Assembly (NCBI GenBank): GCA_013146195.2
Contig: CM028380.1
Span: forward strand, 83,795,142 to 83,859,141
Direction: 5' to 3'
From: Codonopsis lanceolata
Lineage: Eukaryota; Streptophyta; Magnoliopsida; Asterales; Campanulaceae
DNA: 64,000 nt
Shown here: positions 44,814 through 58,634 of the stretch, in pieces
Layout of the letters: every line of letters starts with the position of its first letter
Numbering within the stretch: position 1 is the stretch's first letter
Translations under genes and position numbers: made by a program
The notes under the pieces: generated by a model
Databases searched by the model: none
What the model was told of the DNA's origin: nothing
What the model saw: the letters and a program-made list of their open reading frames with translations, nothing else

Positions 44814-46862
44814 TGTGGCGACCCGACCCGGATCCCAAGACGAGACCCCGAGGTCGTGCCGCCGGAAAAGGCACATAACAAAAACAAATAGCAAATAGTG
44901 GGTAAGGCCATAACGGCAATCCGCCAATAACTTAAACATATGCGGAAGCGTAATATAATTAAACGGTGGCGCCCGAGCTAACAAGCTCAAACTAACACAA
45001 CCTTAGAGAAAATGAATCTCTTGGTCCAAAAATAAAATCATGTGACGCAACAATAGGCACGTATAACAATTTATAGCAATTATATACCAAGTCATCGGCA
45101 ACGTTACGGCAGGAACCCAACATTAAACTAAGTCTACAACTCTAGTCTAACATGCTTAACAGCTAAAAACATGCCGGATAACAAACATAATAAACAAACC
45201 AATACATGGTTAAAACAACTAAAGCATGATCATCATAAATACACAAGGCACGACTAACACATGTCGGCTCTCAAGAGATTAAGTATTAATTAACATAAGT
45301 ACTAATAATCAAACACATAAAGTCTTGCTACCCCTCATAAAGTTTATATAACTTTATGTTCCCATCGTCCTTGCCAAAAGAAAAGATACTAAAATTACAA
45401 GGTAGCAACCTCGTCAAAAGCTTCACCAACACAACTTGAAAATTACTTCGAACCACTCGCCCGGCTCGGATCTAGGGAAAACAATCAAAACAAATAGGAG
45501 TAAGTCATAAAGACTTAGCAAGTTACTAACATAACTTCATGTCATGGCATCATGCTCAACAATAATAATTCATGCTATTGGCATAATATACATTTCATAA
45601 ATAATTATGTCAAGGCATTCATACTTAACAATTTCGAGTATCATGTTATCAACAAGTATAACATTTCATTAATTCATTCAACCATCATTTCATATCATAT
45701 CATATTCACGTAGAACATTATTCACATATAAGCACTCGTGAGTCAATTCATATAAAAAGGGATATGATACCGTTACCCTTTTTCCGCCGTGTCGCTCCTG
45801 CAAAAACATGTGCAAAACCTTTATGTGTCCTCGATATCCCTTTCGTGGATATCGACGTCCCCGAGACATTTCCTCGCTCGAATTACGATAGTTATCAAAG
45901 TCATGTTTCCATACTACAACTAAGATCAACTACTTCCCTACCGTGGCCATCGATAGAGGGGTGTGTGCATCGCGGCGATCCATCAAAATCACGAATCCCA
46001 CAATTCGTGAAGATGATACATCGTCCCGCCAATGACTCAACAAACCGACTCCAGCTGGACTCAAACTTCAATCACACGTAATTCATATTCATATGCTCAA
46101 ATAAGTAGGCATGTACTTTACAATCATCTAGTCATGCTTTTAATTCACAACTAGCACATAATCACATTAGAGATAAAATCAAGAATTTAATCATCAAGTG
46201 TTCTTCATACACTTTAAAATGCTTGGAGGCTTAACCTCCATAAATACTACCCCAAAGTTCGTAGGACTTAGGCATATCACTCCTTAATGTCATACTAACC
46301 CAATGGTCAACTCCGTTGAGTCATAATCAATCTTTCAAAAATTAGGGTATAGAAGCCCTTGGCCTCAATACTCTCCTATGTCCATACTAACGTAAATAAA
46401 TAGGTTAATAAGGTCATTAAACCCATAAAACCCCAATCAAACAATTAAGTATGAAACATAGAATCAAAGTCACAAACTAGGCATATATATTCATTCTTGT
46501 CATTTCATCAAATACGAGTCTAACCATTTTATCAAATATGCTCCACACACTTAAACAAACAAGATAGAATAATTCACCATCTATCTCTACACATGAATAT
46601 CATCAAAATCATAATTTACAACATGTTCATCTAACCAAAATTTCATCATCTAGCATATAGTGAAACATGGCATCTCTACAAGCCTAACCATTTCATCAAA
46701 TATGCTCCCAACACTTAAACAACAAGGTAGGATGATTTATCATACATTACTACACATAAATAACATCATAATAATAGTTTATAATCTGTTCATAATCTGT
46801 TCATACAACCAAAAATTCATCATTTAGCATATACGAGAACATGACATCTCTACAAGCCTAAC
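44814..46862 (-). repeat. LTR copy A of the large non-autonomous element (truncated)
   Basis: On the plus strand it starts TGTGGCGACCCGACCC, the LTR 3' end in minus orientation. It matches copy B until it is cut inside the tandem array by copy B at 46863, so copy B's element inserted into copy A. Only about two array units remain. It lies directly against the copia fragment. Confidence 0.85.
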
Positions 46863-49800
46863 TGTGGCGACCCGACCCGGATCCCAAGACGAGACCCCGA
46901 GGTCGTGCCGCTTTCAAAAAGGCACGTAACAAAAACACACAAGATAACAAATAACGGGTAAGGCCATAACGGCGGTACGCCAAAAACTTTAACACAGCGG
47001 AAGCGTAATATAATTAAACGGTGGCGCCCGAGCTAACAAGCTCAAACTATGACAACCTTAGAGATAATGAATCTCTTGGTCCAAAAATAAAATCATGTGA
47101 TAACAATTTATAGCAGTTATATACCAAGTCATCGGCGACGTTACGGCCGGAACCCAACATTAAACTAAGTCTACAACTCTAGTCTAACATGCTTAATGGC
47201 TAAAAACATGTCGGATAACAAACATAATAAACTAACCAATACATGGTTAAAACACCTAAAGCATGAGCATCATAATTACATAAGGCACGACTAACACATG
47301 TCGGCTCTTGAAAGATTAAGTGCTAATTAACATAAGTACTAATAATCAAACACATAAAGTCTTGCTACCCCTCATAAACTTTATATAACTTTTTGTTCCC
47401 ATCGTCCTTGCCAAAAGAAAGGATTCTAAAATTACAAGGTAGCAACCTCATCAAAAGCTTCTCCAACGCAACTCGATACTCACTTCGAACCGCTCACTCG
47501 GCTCGGATCTAGGGAAAAAAATCAAAACAAATAGGAGTAAGTCATAAAGACTTAGCAAGTTACTAACATAACTTCCTGTCATGGCATCATGCTCAACAAT
47601 AATAATTCATGCTATTGACATAATATACATTTCATAAATAATCATGTCAAGATATCCATACTTAACAATTTCGAGTATCATGTTATCAACAAGTATAATA
47701 TTTTATTAATTCATTCAACCATCATTTCATATCATATCATATTCACGTAGCACATTATTCACATATAAGCACTCGTGAGTCAATTCATATAAAAGGTATA
47801 TGATACCGTTACCCTTTTTCCGCCGTGTCCCTCCTGCAAAAACACGTGCAAAACCTTTATGTGTCCTCGATATCCCTTTCGTAGATATCGACGTCCCCGA
47901 GACATTTTCCCGCTCGAGTTCCGATAGTTATCAAAGTCATGTTTCCATACTACAACTGAGATCAACTACTTCCCTACCGTGGCCATCGATAGAGGGTGTG
48001 TGCAATCCGGCGCGGCGATCCATCAAAATCACGAATCTCACAATTCGTGAAGATGATACATCGTCCCGCCCCAAAGACTCAACAAACCGACTCCTGCTGG
48101 ACTCAAACTTCAAGCACACGTAATTCATACTTATATGCTCAAATAAGTAGGCATGTACTCTACAATCATCTAGTCATGCTTTTACTTCACAACTAGCACA
48201 TAATCACATTAGAGATAAAAATCAAGGCTCTAATCATCAGGTGTTCTTCATACACTTTAAAATGTTTGGAGGCTTAACCTCCATTAATACTACCCCAAAA
48301 TTCGTAGGACTTAGGCATATTACTCATTAATGTCATACTAACCCAATGGTCAACTCCGTTGAGTCATAATCAATCTTTCAAAAATTAGGGTATAGAAGTC
48401 GTTGGCCTCAATACTCTCCTATGTCCATACTAACATGAATCAATAGGTTACTAAGGTCATTAAACCCATAAGACCCCAAATCAAACATTTAAGTAGGCAA
48501 CATAGAATCACGGTCACAAGTTAGGCATATATACTCATTCACAAGTCATCAAACATGCTTCCAACACTTAAACAAACAAGATAGAATGATTTATCATATA
48601 TCTCTACCCTTGAATATCATCATAAACATACTTTACAATCTGTTTACTAAGGGTATTAAACCCATAAAACTCCAATCAAACAATTAAGTATGAAACATAG
48701 AATCAATGTCACAAACTAGGTATATATATTCATTCTTGTCATTTCATCAAATATGAGCCTAACCATTTTATCAAATATGCTCCCAACACTTAAACAAACA
48801 AGATAGAATAATTCATCATCTATCTCTACACATGAATATCATCATAGTCATACTTTACAACATGTTCATCCAACCAAAATTTCATCATCTAGCATATAGT
48901 GAAACATGGCATCTCTACAAGCCTAACAATTTCATCAAACATGCTCTCAACACTTAAACAACAAGATAGGGTGATTTATCATACATTACCACACATAAAT
49001 AACATCATAAACATGGTTTATAATCTCTTTATAATCTGATCATACAACCAAAAATGAAACATTTAGCATATACGAGAACATAGCATCTCTACAAGCCTAA
49101 CCATTTCATCAAACATGCTCCCAACACTTAAACAACAAGGTAGAATGATTTATCATACAATACTACACATAAATGACATCATGATAAGGGTTTATAATCT
49201 TTTTATAATTTGTTCATACAACCGAAAATGCAACATTTAGCATATACGAGAACATAGCATCTCTAGAAGCCTAACCATTTCATCAAACATGCTCCCAACA
49301 CTTAAACAACAAGGTAGAATGATTTATCATATATTACTAAACATAAATGAGATCATAAGAAGGGTTTATAATCTGTTCATACAACCGAAAATGCAACATT
49401 TAGCATATACGAGAACATAGCATCTCTACAAGCCTAACCATTTCATCAAACATGCTCCCAACACTTAAACAACAAGATCAGATGATTTATCATACATTAT
49501 CACACCTAAATAACATCATAATCATGGTTTATAATCTATTTATAATCTGTTCATTCAAACAAAATTCATCATTTAGCATATAGGAGAACATGGCATCTCT
49601 ACAAAGTCCTAAGTGCTCTCATTGACCTCAAATAGCAAGATTGTTTTCCCTAGGGTCAATGAGGCTAAAATAAATAGAAAGGGATGTTGTAACTCACCTT
49701 AAATTAGTCCTACAAGATGAACAAAACGTCCATGCAAAGGTGGGTATATGATCTCCTTGCCCTCCTTTTCTCTTCTATGGTTGGGTTTTGGAAATGGCTT

Positions 49801-50858
49801 CCTCAAGACTTGTATGAAATGTTCAGCCACGAATTTGGAAGAGGATGACTGATTAGGATGGGTTTAGTGGAGGTATTGGTCACTCTATGGCTGAAGTGGA
49901 GTGGGAGAAGGTGTCCAATGCATGTTTGTGCATGTTGGATGTCTTTCCTTGCCAAGTGTCTTGCATGCACTCAAAGCTCCCAAAACTTGTCAAGCATGTA
50001 GAGGAGGATAGATAGGAAGAACTAGGGTAGTTTAGGGTGGGTTAGGTTGGGTTTGGGTAGGGTTAGGTTGGCCAAATAGAAAGTCTAACACACAATGAGT
50101 GGTCAACTATAGTAGACTAGAATTTGGGTCATATTACAAAATGTTCTTGTACCTAAATACACGTCCTAAAATTACACAAAAGGTAGTTTTAGAAATATAT
50201 ATGAGTCTAGTTTCTAACACATCAAACGAATCTAAATTCCGAGTTTCGTACACAAAGTTATGGCCAAAATACTACAGACCTATCGTGGCCTTCAGAAATA
50301 CGCGAATTTCCGAAAATCAAACTCGAGCGTGTGTAAACGTTTACACGACCACTCAAAAATAATTCTAAATTAATTCCCCAAGGTCCCATAGTCATCTATG
50401 GTCAAAATAATACCAACCAAAAAAGTCGTACAAAGAAGAAGAACGACAAGAAGTAAAGTAGAAATCAAACCGTCGATTCGACAAGCATTCAAACAAGATT
50501 TAAATCATGTTAAGGATGTTATGAATGATCTCTAATACTTACATATATGAATCCATCTAGAAGTCTAACACATCTAAACATGTTATTTAATCATCATGTA
50601 AAGATCTAGGACCAAATCGAGGCCAGGAACACAAAAACCCGAGTAAACTCTCAATCGCGTCGCATTTCGATTATCGTCGAGTTACGACTTGTGACTTTAG
50701 TAAGTTAACAACTAAATGACATCTCTTAAAAGTATTTTGGTCTTAATGTGATCTATCATACACATCTAGAATCTCTCAGAAATCAAATAAGCGATCAACA
50801 AGGGAAGAAGTGCGAGCATTGCACGCAATTCAAGCTAACCGGGAATCGGGGTCTTACA
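46863..50858 (-). repeat. LTR copy B (complete, about 4.0 kb)
   Basis: The minus-strand reading starts TGTAAGACCCCGATTCCCGG at 50858 and ends GGGTCGGGTCGCCACA at 46863. The purine tract AAGGGGGAGAGGA lies just outside the start, which identifies this as the 3' LTR. It contains an array of about five to six ~170-bp units (48580-49610). Short frames within it recur in the other copies and look non-coding. Confidence 0.88.
48580..49610. repeat. ~170-bp tandem array inside LTR B
   Basis: The landmark gcctaaccatttcatcaaac recurs at about 48757, 48921, 49095, 49269 and 49432, giving periods of 164, 174, 174 and 163. Each unit contains ttataatctgttcatacaac and tttagcatatacgagaacat. Confidence 0.88.
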
Positions 50859-52918
50859 TCCTCTCCCCCTTAAAAAGAATTCGTCTCGAATTCTAAACCG
50901 TATAACAAACAAACGTTAGGTCATCACCCAACAACAAATACCCAAACCCAACTACGGTGTCTCTCAATCTCGAGTGAACACTCGATGCTCAAAACCATAA
51001 ACCTAGACCTAATCTCCGAGTCTACTATCACAATAACCGAACTAAGCAATCAAGAATAAAACTACAAAATCCACATTTACTTGCTCAAAAATTTCCAATA
51101 ATCATAGCAATTCAAAATACTTAAGATTGAAAATAACTTTACTCATACTCGAGTCACAAAAGTACACACAAATTCCATTACTGATTAATTAACCACGTGA
51201 ATCCTTAACATATCACAAAAACAAAATCAAGACTTTATAAAGATCAATATTCCGAAACTATATGCCTCGGTGCTACAACATGAGGCTTCAGTACAACAAA
51301 TTCCAAATCATAAGACATAAAAATTGCCGATAGGGCAATCCACAAACTAAAGAAGAGTGTTCCACAACACGCTCCTAAAACATTAAGTCAACATTCATGA
51401 TCATGCAAGCCACACTCGAATTTCCAAATAATGGACAAAGCACACAAGAGCAAATAATAGTATCGAATAAAAATTCATTCCATTTATTTTCCTTTCCTTT
51501 TGGTAAGAGGTTTAGTCAATTTCTAACCTACTTGCTACCAATCCTAGTCCACCAACGAACCTCTTTTGATCACCAATTTAAGGTACCGGCTAAATTGGAT
51601 TTCAAAAGCTTCCGTTGCAAGGATGCCAAGGTCCATGAGAAAAATTCTAAGCATACTTCCCTATTGTCTCACATAATCATGAAACAGACTAAGCAAGTTA
51701 CTTTTACTACTAATGCACATAAGCATGTTCATACTCAAATACAACTATATCCATTAAATACATTTTATTTTATTTTATTTTTTGTAACCATATCCTTACT
51801 CATAATTTAATCTTTAAGCAAATGACAAAATTCATATTATTAACAATACCACATGCATACACGTATATCATGCAAATGTGATATATAATCACCAAGTACC
51901 ATCATACTTCTACTCATATAATCCATATAATCCATTTAATTCATGCAACTCATAACATTACACGTATATCCATAGAGTGTATAAACTCAACGCACCACTA
52001 GCAAATACAACTAGTAAATATTATCACATTTTTATACCGCAATTAATTGATTGCCGAAAAATCAAAATTCAATCAAAACCATAAACAAATCCCATACCGG
52101 GACATCATCCTTCATCATATCAATAAACCTAAGAAACCAACAATCAATAGATTTCAATACTCAATGCAATGTATGTATGAATGCATGTGAGCCAACGATA
52201 CCACGCATACCCATAGTAGTGATAATAATAACCATAATATATAAATAATGAGTTACCTCCTATCTCGGTAGGTCTCAAAACTCCGCAATGACCAACCGCC
52301 ACGCACGTACACAACCTCAAACTCTAGGTCGTCTATCACCATCTCACTAAGAGTCACTAGACCGCTTACTAGCACTACTAGAATCGTTAATCCTCAACTT
52401 AAGGCAATCTTTTCAAACTGCCTCTAACTCATCATCATCATCTTACAGCTTCTCGAGGTCCTCTCTCGAGTGCATTCCTTAATATCCAACCCTTTCTCAT
52501 AAGTATAGTCCACAGCCCCTCGATAATCTGCAAGCTGTAATAAAATAAATTGCCTATAATATTCCATCCTTAATCCTTAACTCTTTCACAATTCATGGAT
52601 TCTTCCTAGTCTCATTCGGTACTAAGTACTCTGCTCCAATGAGCTAACTTCGTGATCATCACTTAAATATTAAACCATAATCTCATAATATTTGCCACCA
52701 ATTCTCTGGTGGATTCTCAAACATGGAAACTACTAATACTACCTTATACTCATCAATACTGGCACCTCTACTAGTGCTAACACACATTCCAGATTCAAAC
52801 ATCTTATTCTTATAATAACTCTCGACGTTAATATTCAACGATTCACACAAAACCAACCCCCAAACTAGGCCAAGGAACCTATCCTGGCAGACAGCTAACC
52901 AATAGCTCTGATACCAAT
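50859..52918 (-). mobile_element. Non-coding core of the large LTR element (LARD-like)
   Basis: The core is bounded by a polypurine tract (50871-50859, minus) and by TGGTATCAGAGCT (52916 to 52904, minus), an initiator tRNA-Met primer-binding site beside LTR C. The 2.06 kb between them shows no gag, protease, reverse transcriptase or integrase motif in any frame. The tract, with the gacgaattc-type sequence before it, resembles Tekay/Del chromoviruses, a plausible autonomous relative. Large LTRs around an empty core define a large retrotransposon derivative. Confidence 0.8.
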
Positions 52919-53113
52919 TGTGGCGACCCGACCCGGATCACAAGACGAGACCCCGAGGTCGTGCCGCTTTCAAAAAGGCACGTAACAAAAACACACAAGA
53001 TAACAAATAACGGGTAAGGCCATAACGACGGTACGCCAAGAACTTCAACACATGCGGAAGTGTAATATAATTAAACGGTGGCGCCCGAGCTAACAAGCTC
53101 AAACTATGACAAC
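52919..53113 (-). repeat. LTR copy C (195-bp remnant of the 5' LTR)
   Basis: It starts TGTGGCGACCCGACCCGG and follows copy B for 195 bp until ctatgacaac. There it is replaced by copy D in the opposite orientation. It is the LTR adjoining the primer-binding site. Confidence 0.85.
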
Positions 53114-56100
53114 TATAAGACCCCGATTCCCGGTTAGCTTGAATTGCGTGCAATGCTCGCACTTCTTCCCTTGTTGATCGCTTATTTGATTTCTGAGAGA
53201 GTCTAGATGTGTATGAGAGATCACATTAAGACCAAACTACTTTTAAGAGATGCCATTTAGTTGTTAACTTACTAAAGTCACAAGTCGTAACTCGACGATA
53301 ATCGAAATGCGACGCGATTGAGTGTTTACTCGGGTTTTTGTGTTCCTGGCCTCGATTTGGTCCTAGATCTTTACATGATGATTAAATAACATGTGTAGAT
53401 GTGTTAGACTTCTATATGGATTCATATATTTAAGTATTGGAGATCATTCATAACATCCTTAACATGATTTAAATCTTGTTTGAATGCTTGTCGAATCGAC
53501 GGTTTGATTGCTACTTTACTTCTTGTCGTTCTTCTTCTTTGTAAGACTTTTTCGGTTGGTATTTTTTTGACCCTAGATGACTATGGAACCTTAGGGAATT
53601 AACTTAGAATTATTTTTGAGTGGTCGTGTAAACGTTTACACATGCTCGAGTTTGATTTTCGGAAATTCGCGTATTTCCGAAGGCCACGATAGGTCTGTAG
53701 TATTTTGGCCATAACTTTGTGTACGAAACTCGGAATTCGGATCCGTTTGATGTGTTAGAAACTAGACTCATAGATATTTCTAATAATACATTTTGTGTAA
53801 TTTTATGACGTGTATTTCGGTACAATAACATTTTGTAAAATGGCCCAAATTCTGGTCTACTATAGTTGACCACTCATTGTGTGTTAGACTTTCTATTTGG
53901 CCAACCTAACCCTACCCAAACCCAACCTAACCCACCCTAAGCCACCCTAGTTCGACCTATCTATCCTCCTCTGCATGTTTGACAAGTTTTGGGAGTTTTG
54001 AAGGGATTAATAGACACTTGGCAAGGAGAGACATCAACATGCATCTACATGCATTCGTCACTCCCTCCCACCCCACTATTCAGCCATAAGGTGACCAAAT
54101 ACATCCACCAAAGCCATTTGCTTCAGCCTCTCTCTCCCAAAACGTGGCTGAATACTCCTTGAAGGTTTGAGAGAGTTTTGAGTGGATTGAAAGCCACTTG
54201 GCAAGGGAGAACCCCTACATGCATTGGCCACTCTTCCCACTCACATTTTCAAGCCTTGGGGAAGCCAATACACCTACTAAGCCTTCCATTTTCTGCCATC
54301 TCTCTCCAAAAACGTGGACAACATTTTGAGAGCTGAAAGGAGAGTTTTCTTAGTGTTCTTGGGAGGTTCTTGAGTGATCAACAATGGTGGCCAAAGCTTG
54401 AGGAGTCCATTTCCAAAACCGAACCATAGAAGAGAAGAGGAGGGCAATGAGATCACATACCCACCTTTGCATGGACATTTTGTACATCTTGTAGGGCTTA
54501 TTAAAGGTGAGTTACAACATCTCTTTCTATTTATTTTAGTCTCATTGACCCTAGGGAAAACAATCTTGTTATATGAGGTCAATGAGAGTACATAGGACTT
54601 TGTAGAGATGGCATGTTCTAGTATATGCTATATGATGAACTTTTGGTTGTATGAACAGATTATAAACCATGTTTATAATGTTATTTAGGTGTGATAATGT
54701 ATGCTAAACCATTCCATCTTGTTGTTTAAGTGTTGGAGCATGTTTGATGAAATAGTTAGGCTTGTAGAGATGTCATGTTCTTGTATTTGCTAAATGATGT
54801 ATTTTAGGTTGTATAAACAGATTATGATCAGATTGTAAATCATGATTTTGATGTTATTTAGGTGTGATAATGTATGATAAATCATTCCATCTTGTTGTTT
54901 AAGCATTGGGAGCATGTTTGATGAAATGGTTAGGCTTGTAGAGATGCTATGTTCTCGTATATGCTAAATGTTGCATTTTCGGTTGTATGAACAGATTATG
55001 AACGGATTATAAACCCTTATTATGATGTCATTTATGTGTAGTAATGTATGCTAAATCATGCTACCTTGTTGTTTAAGTGTTGGGAGCTTGTTTGATGAAA
55101 TGGTTAGTCTTGTAGAGATGCTATGTTCTCGTATATGCTAAATGTTGCATTTTCGGTTGTATGAACAGATTATGAACAGATTATAAACCCTTATTATGAT
55201 GTCATTTATGTGTAGTAATGTATGATAAATCATGCTACCTTGTTGTTTAAGTGTTGGGAGCATGTTTGATGAAATGGTTAGGCTTGTAGAGATGCTATGT
55301 TCTCGTATATGCTAAATGTTGCATTTTTGGTTGTATGAACAGATTATAAACCCTTATTATGATGTCATTTATATGTAGTAATGTATGATAAATCATGCTA
55401 CCTTGTTGTTTAAGTGTTGGGAGCATGTTTGATGAAATGGTTAGGCTTGTAGAGATGCTATGTTTGTATATGCTAAATGTTGCATTTTTCGGTTGTATGA
55501 ACAGATTATAAACCCTTATTATGATGTCATTTATGTGTGTAATGTATGATAAATCATGCTACCTTGTTGTTTAAGTGTTGGGAGCATGTTTGATGAAATG
55601 GTTAGGCTTGTAGAGATGCTATGTTCTCGTATATGCTAAATGTTGCATTTTCGGTTGTATGAACAGATTATAAACCCTTATTATGATGTCATTTATGTGT
55701 AGTAATGTATGATAAATCATTCTACCTTGTTGTTTAAGTGTTGGGAGCATGTTTGATGAAATGGTTAGGCTTGTAGAGATGCTATGTTCTCGTATATGCT
55801 AAATGTTGCATTTTCGGTTGTATGAACAGATTATGAACAGATTATAAACCCTTATTATGATGTCATTTATGTGTATTAATGTATGATAAATCATTCTACC
55901 TTGTTGTTTAAGTGTTGGGAGCATGTTTGATGAAATGGTTAGGCTTGTAGAGATGTTATGTTCTCGTATATGCTAAATGTTGCATTTTTGGTTGTATGAA
56001 CAGATTATGAAAAGATTATAAACCCATGATTATGATGTTATTTATGTGTATTGATGTATGATAAATCACCCTATATTGTTGTTTAAGTGTTGGGAGCATG

Positions 56101-58258
56101 TTTGATGAAATAGTTAGGCTTGTAGAGATGTCATGTTCTCGTATATGCTAAATGATGCATTTTTGGTTAGATGAACAGATTATAATCAGATTATAAACCA
56201 TGATTATGATGTTATTTATGTGTATTGATGTATGATAAATAACCCTATCTTGTTGTTTAAGTGTTGAGAGCATGTTTGATGAAATAGTTAGGCTTGTAGA
56301 GAGGTCATGTTTCACTATATGCTAGATGAGGAAATTTTGGTTGGATGAACATGTTGTAAAGTATGATTATGATGATATTCATGTGTAGAGATATATGATG
56401 AATTATGCTATCTTGTTTGTTTAAGTGTTGGGAGCATATTTGATGAAATGGTTAGACTCATATTTGATGAAATAGAAAGAATGAATATATATGCCTTGTT
56501 TGTGACTTCTATTCTATGTTGACTAGTTAATTGTTTGAGTGGAGTTTTATGGGTTTAATAACCTTAGTAAACAGATTGTAAAGTATGTTTATGATGATAT
56601 TCAAGGGTAGAGATATATGATAAATCATTCTATCTTGTTTGTTTAAGTGTTGGGAGCATGTTTGATGACTTGTGAATGAATATATATGCCTAACTTGTGA
56701 CTTTGATTCTATGTTGCATACTTAAATGAATATATATTTATTCATGTTAGTATGGACATAGGAGAGTATTGAGGCCAACGGCTTCTATACCCTAATTTTT
56801 GAAAGATTGATTATGACTCAACGGAGTTGACCATTGGAGTTAGTATGACATTAAGGAGTAATATGCCTAAGTCCACAATTTTTGGGTAGTATTAATGGAG
56901 GTTAAGCCTCCAAGCATTTTAAAGTGTATGAAGAACACTTGATGATTAGAGCCTTGATTTTATCTCTAATGTGATTATGTGCTAGTTGTGAAGTAAAAGC
57001 ATGACTAGATGATTGTAGAGTACATGCCTACTTATTTGAGCATATGATAATGTATTACGTGTGCTTGAAGTTTGAGTCCAGTTGAGTCGGTTTGTTGAGT
57101 CTTTGGGGCGGACGGTCATCTTCACGAATTGTGAGATTCGTGATTTTGATGGATCGCCGCGCCGGATTGCACACACCCTCTATCGATGGCCACGGTAGGG
57201 AAGTAGTTGATCTCAGTTGTAGTATGGAAACATGACTTTGATAACTATCGAACTTCGGCAAATGTCTCGGGGGCGTCGATATCCACGAAAGGGATATCGA
57301 GGACACATAAAGGTTTTGCGTGTTTTTGGGAGGCGACACGGAAAAATGCGGTATCATATCCCTTTTGAATTGACTCACGAGTGCTTATATGTGAATAATG
57401 TGCTACGTGAATATGATATGATATGAAATGATGGTTGAATGAATTAATGAAATGTTATACTTGTTGATAACATGATACTCGAAATTGTTAAGTATGGATA
57501 TCTTGACATGATTATTTATGAAATGTATATTATGCCAATAGCATGAATTATTATTGTTGAGCATGATGCCATGACAGGAAGTTATGTTAGTAACTTGCTA
57601 AGTCTTTATGACTTACTCCTATTTTTTTTGATTGTTTTCCCTAGATCCGAGCCGGCGGCGGTTCAAGTGATTATCGATTTGCGTTGGTGCTTTTGACGAG
57701 GTTGCTACCTTGTAATTTTAGTATCCTTTCTTTTGGCAAGGGCGATGGGAACATAAAGTTATATAAACTTTATGTGGGTAGCAAGACTTTATGTGTTTGA
57801 TTATTAGTACTTATGTTAATTAGTACTTAATCTTTTGAGAGCCGACATGTGTTAGTCGTGCCTTATGTAATTATGATGCTCATGCTTTAGTTGTTTTAAC
57901 CATGTATTGGTTTTTTTATTATGTTTGTTATCCGGCATGTTTTTAGCCGTTAAGCATGTTAGACTAGAGTTGTAGACTTAGTTTAATGTTGGGTTCCGGC
58001 CGTAACGTCGCCGATGACTTGGTATATAACTGCTATAAATTGTTATCACATGATTTTATTTTTGGACCAAGAGATTCATTATCTCTAAGGTTGTCATAGT
58101 TTGAGCTTGTTAGCTCGGGCGCCTTGTTTAATTATATTACGCTTCCGCATGTGTTAAAGTTTTTGGCGTATCGCCGTTATGGCCTTACCCACTATTTGCT
58201 ATTTGTTTTGTTATGTGCCTTTTGGAAGCGGCGACCTCGGGATCTCGTCTTGGGAATT
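53114..58258 (+). repeat. LTR copy D, inverted and expanded (more than 5.1 kb)
   Basis: It begins TATAAGACCCCGATTCCCGG (TGTAAG with one change) and runs to ctcgtcttgggaatt. That point is about 25 bases short of the expected LTR end, where the assembly gap begins. It is oriented opposite to A, B and C. The extra length comes mainly from an eleven-unit tandem array. D interrupts C at 53113/53114, so it is either a separate element inserted into C or one arm of an inverted duplication. Confidence 0.88.
54590..56470. repeat. ~161-175 bp tandem array inside LTR D, about eleven units
   Basis: The landmark ggcttgtagagatg recurs with starts near 54761, 54935, 55109, 55283, 55446, 55607, 55770, 55944, 56119 and 56293. 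Periods are either about 174 or about 162. The difference is mainly one duplicated ~11-bp phrase, gaacagattat, present or absent. The units are most uniform in the middle and diverge at the edges, as expected for homogenisation by unequal exchange. Confidence 0.92.
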
Positions 58259-58358
58259 NNNNNNNNNNNNNNNNNNNNNNNNNNNNNNNNNNNNNNNNNN
58301 NNNNNNNNNNNNNNNNNNNNNNNNNNNNNNNNNNNNNNNNNNNNNNNNNNNNNNNNNN
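58259..58358. other. Assembly gap (100 N)
   Basis: Exactly 100 unknown bases lie just inside the end of LTR D. A round 100 usually denotes a gap of unknown size. Sequence on the two sides should not be treated as contiguous. Confidence 0.98.
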
Positions 58359-58634
58359 AGACACAGGTATCTCGAGAAATGAAGAGTCCTTACTAAACAG
58401 AACAGGAAACTACCACAATAATGAAAGTACCCCAAACTCAAAACATCATAAATAATCACAAAGGAACATCTGAACACTTTTAATGTTGGAACCAACACAA
58501 TAATGACCCCAAATTCTACGAAGGCCAAAAAACATAAATAACCACATAAAGAAATAGGAAAAAATAAACAGAGAAGCTCTGGAAAAATATAGAATTTAAT
58601 CAGCTTCAAGCAAAGAGGAAATCTTGGAACTTAC
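58359..58634 (-). other. Probable intron after the last visible RNA polymerase I exon
   Basis: This follows the donor GTAAGTTCC (58634 on, minus) and is AT-rich with no further exon before the gap. The next exon would lie in or beyond the gap. Confidence 0.45.

Noticed and set aside
45764..46081. ~105-codon frames recurring at 47800-48123 and 57055-57378
   Set aside because: They are corresponding pieces of the repeated LTR and change frame between copies. No family is recognised.
48580..49610. Regularly spaced repeats reminiscent of a CRISPR array
   Set aside because: Units are contiguous with no unique spacers, lie in plant LTRs and vary in period. They are tandem repeats.
50099..50362. 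87-codon frame also found, inverted, at 53610-53873
   Set aside because: It is the same LTR sequence in copies B and D. About ten amino-acid differences between two LTR copies argue against protein constraint.
58124..58609. Several frames that run across 58259-58358
   Set aside because: They include the 100-N gap and are artefacts.
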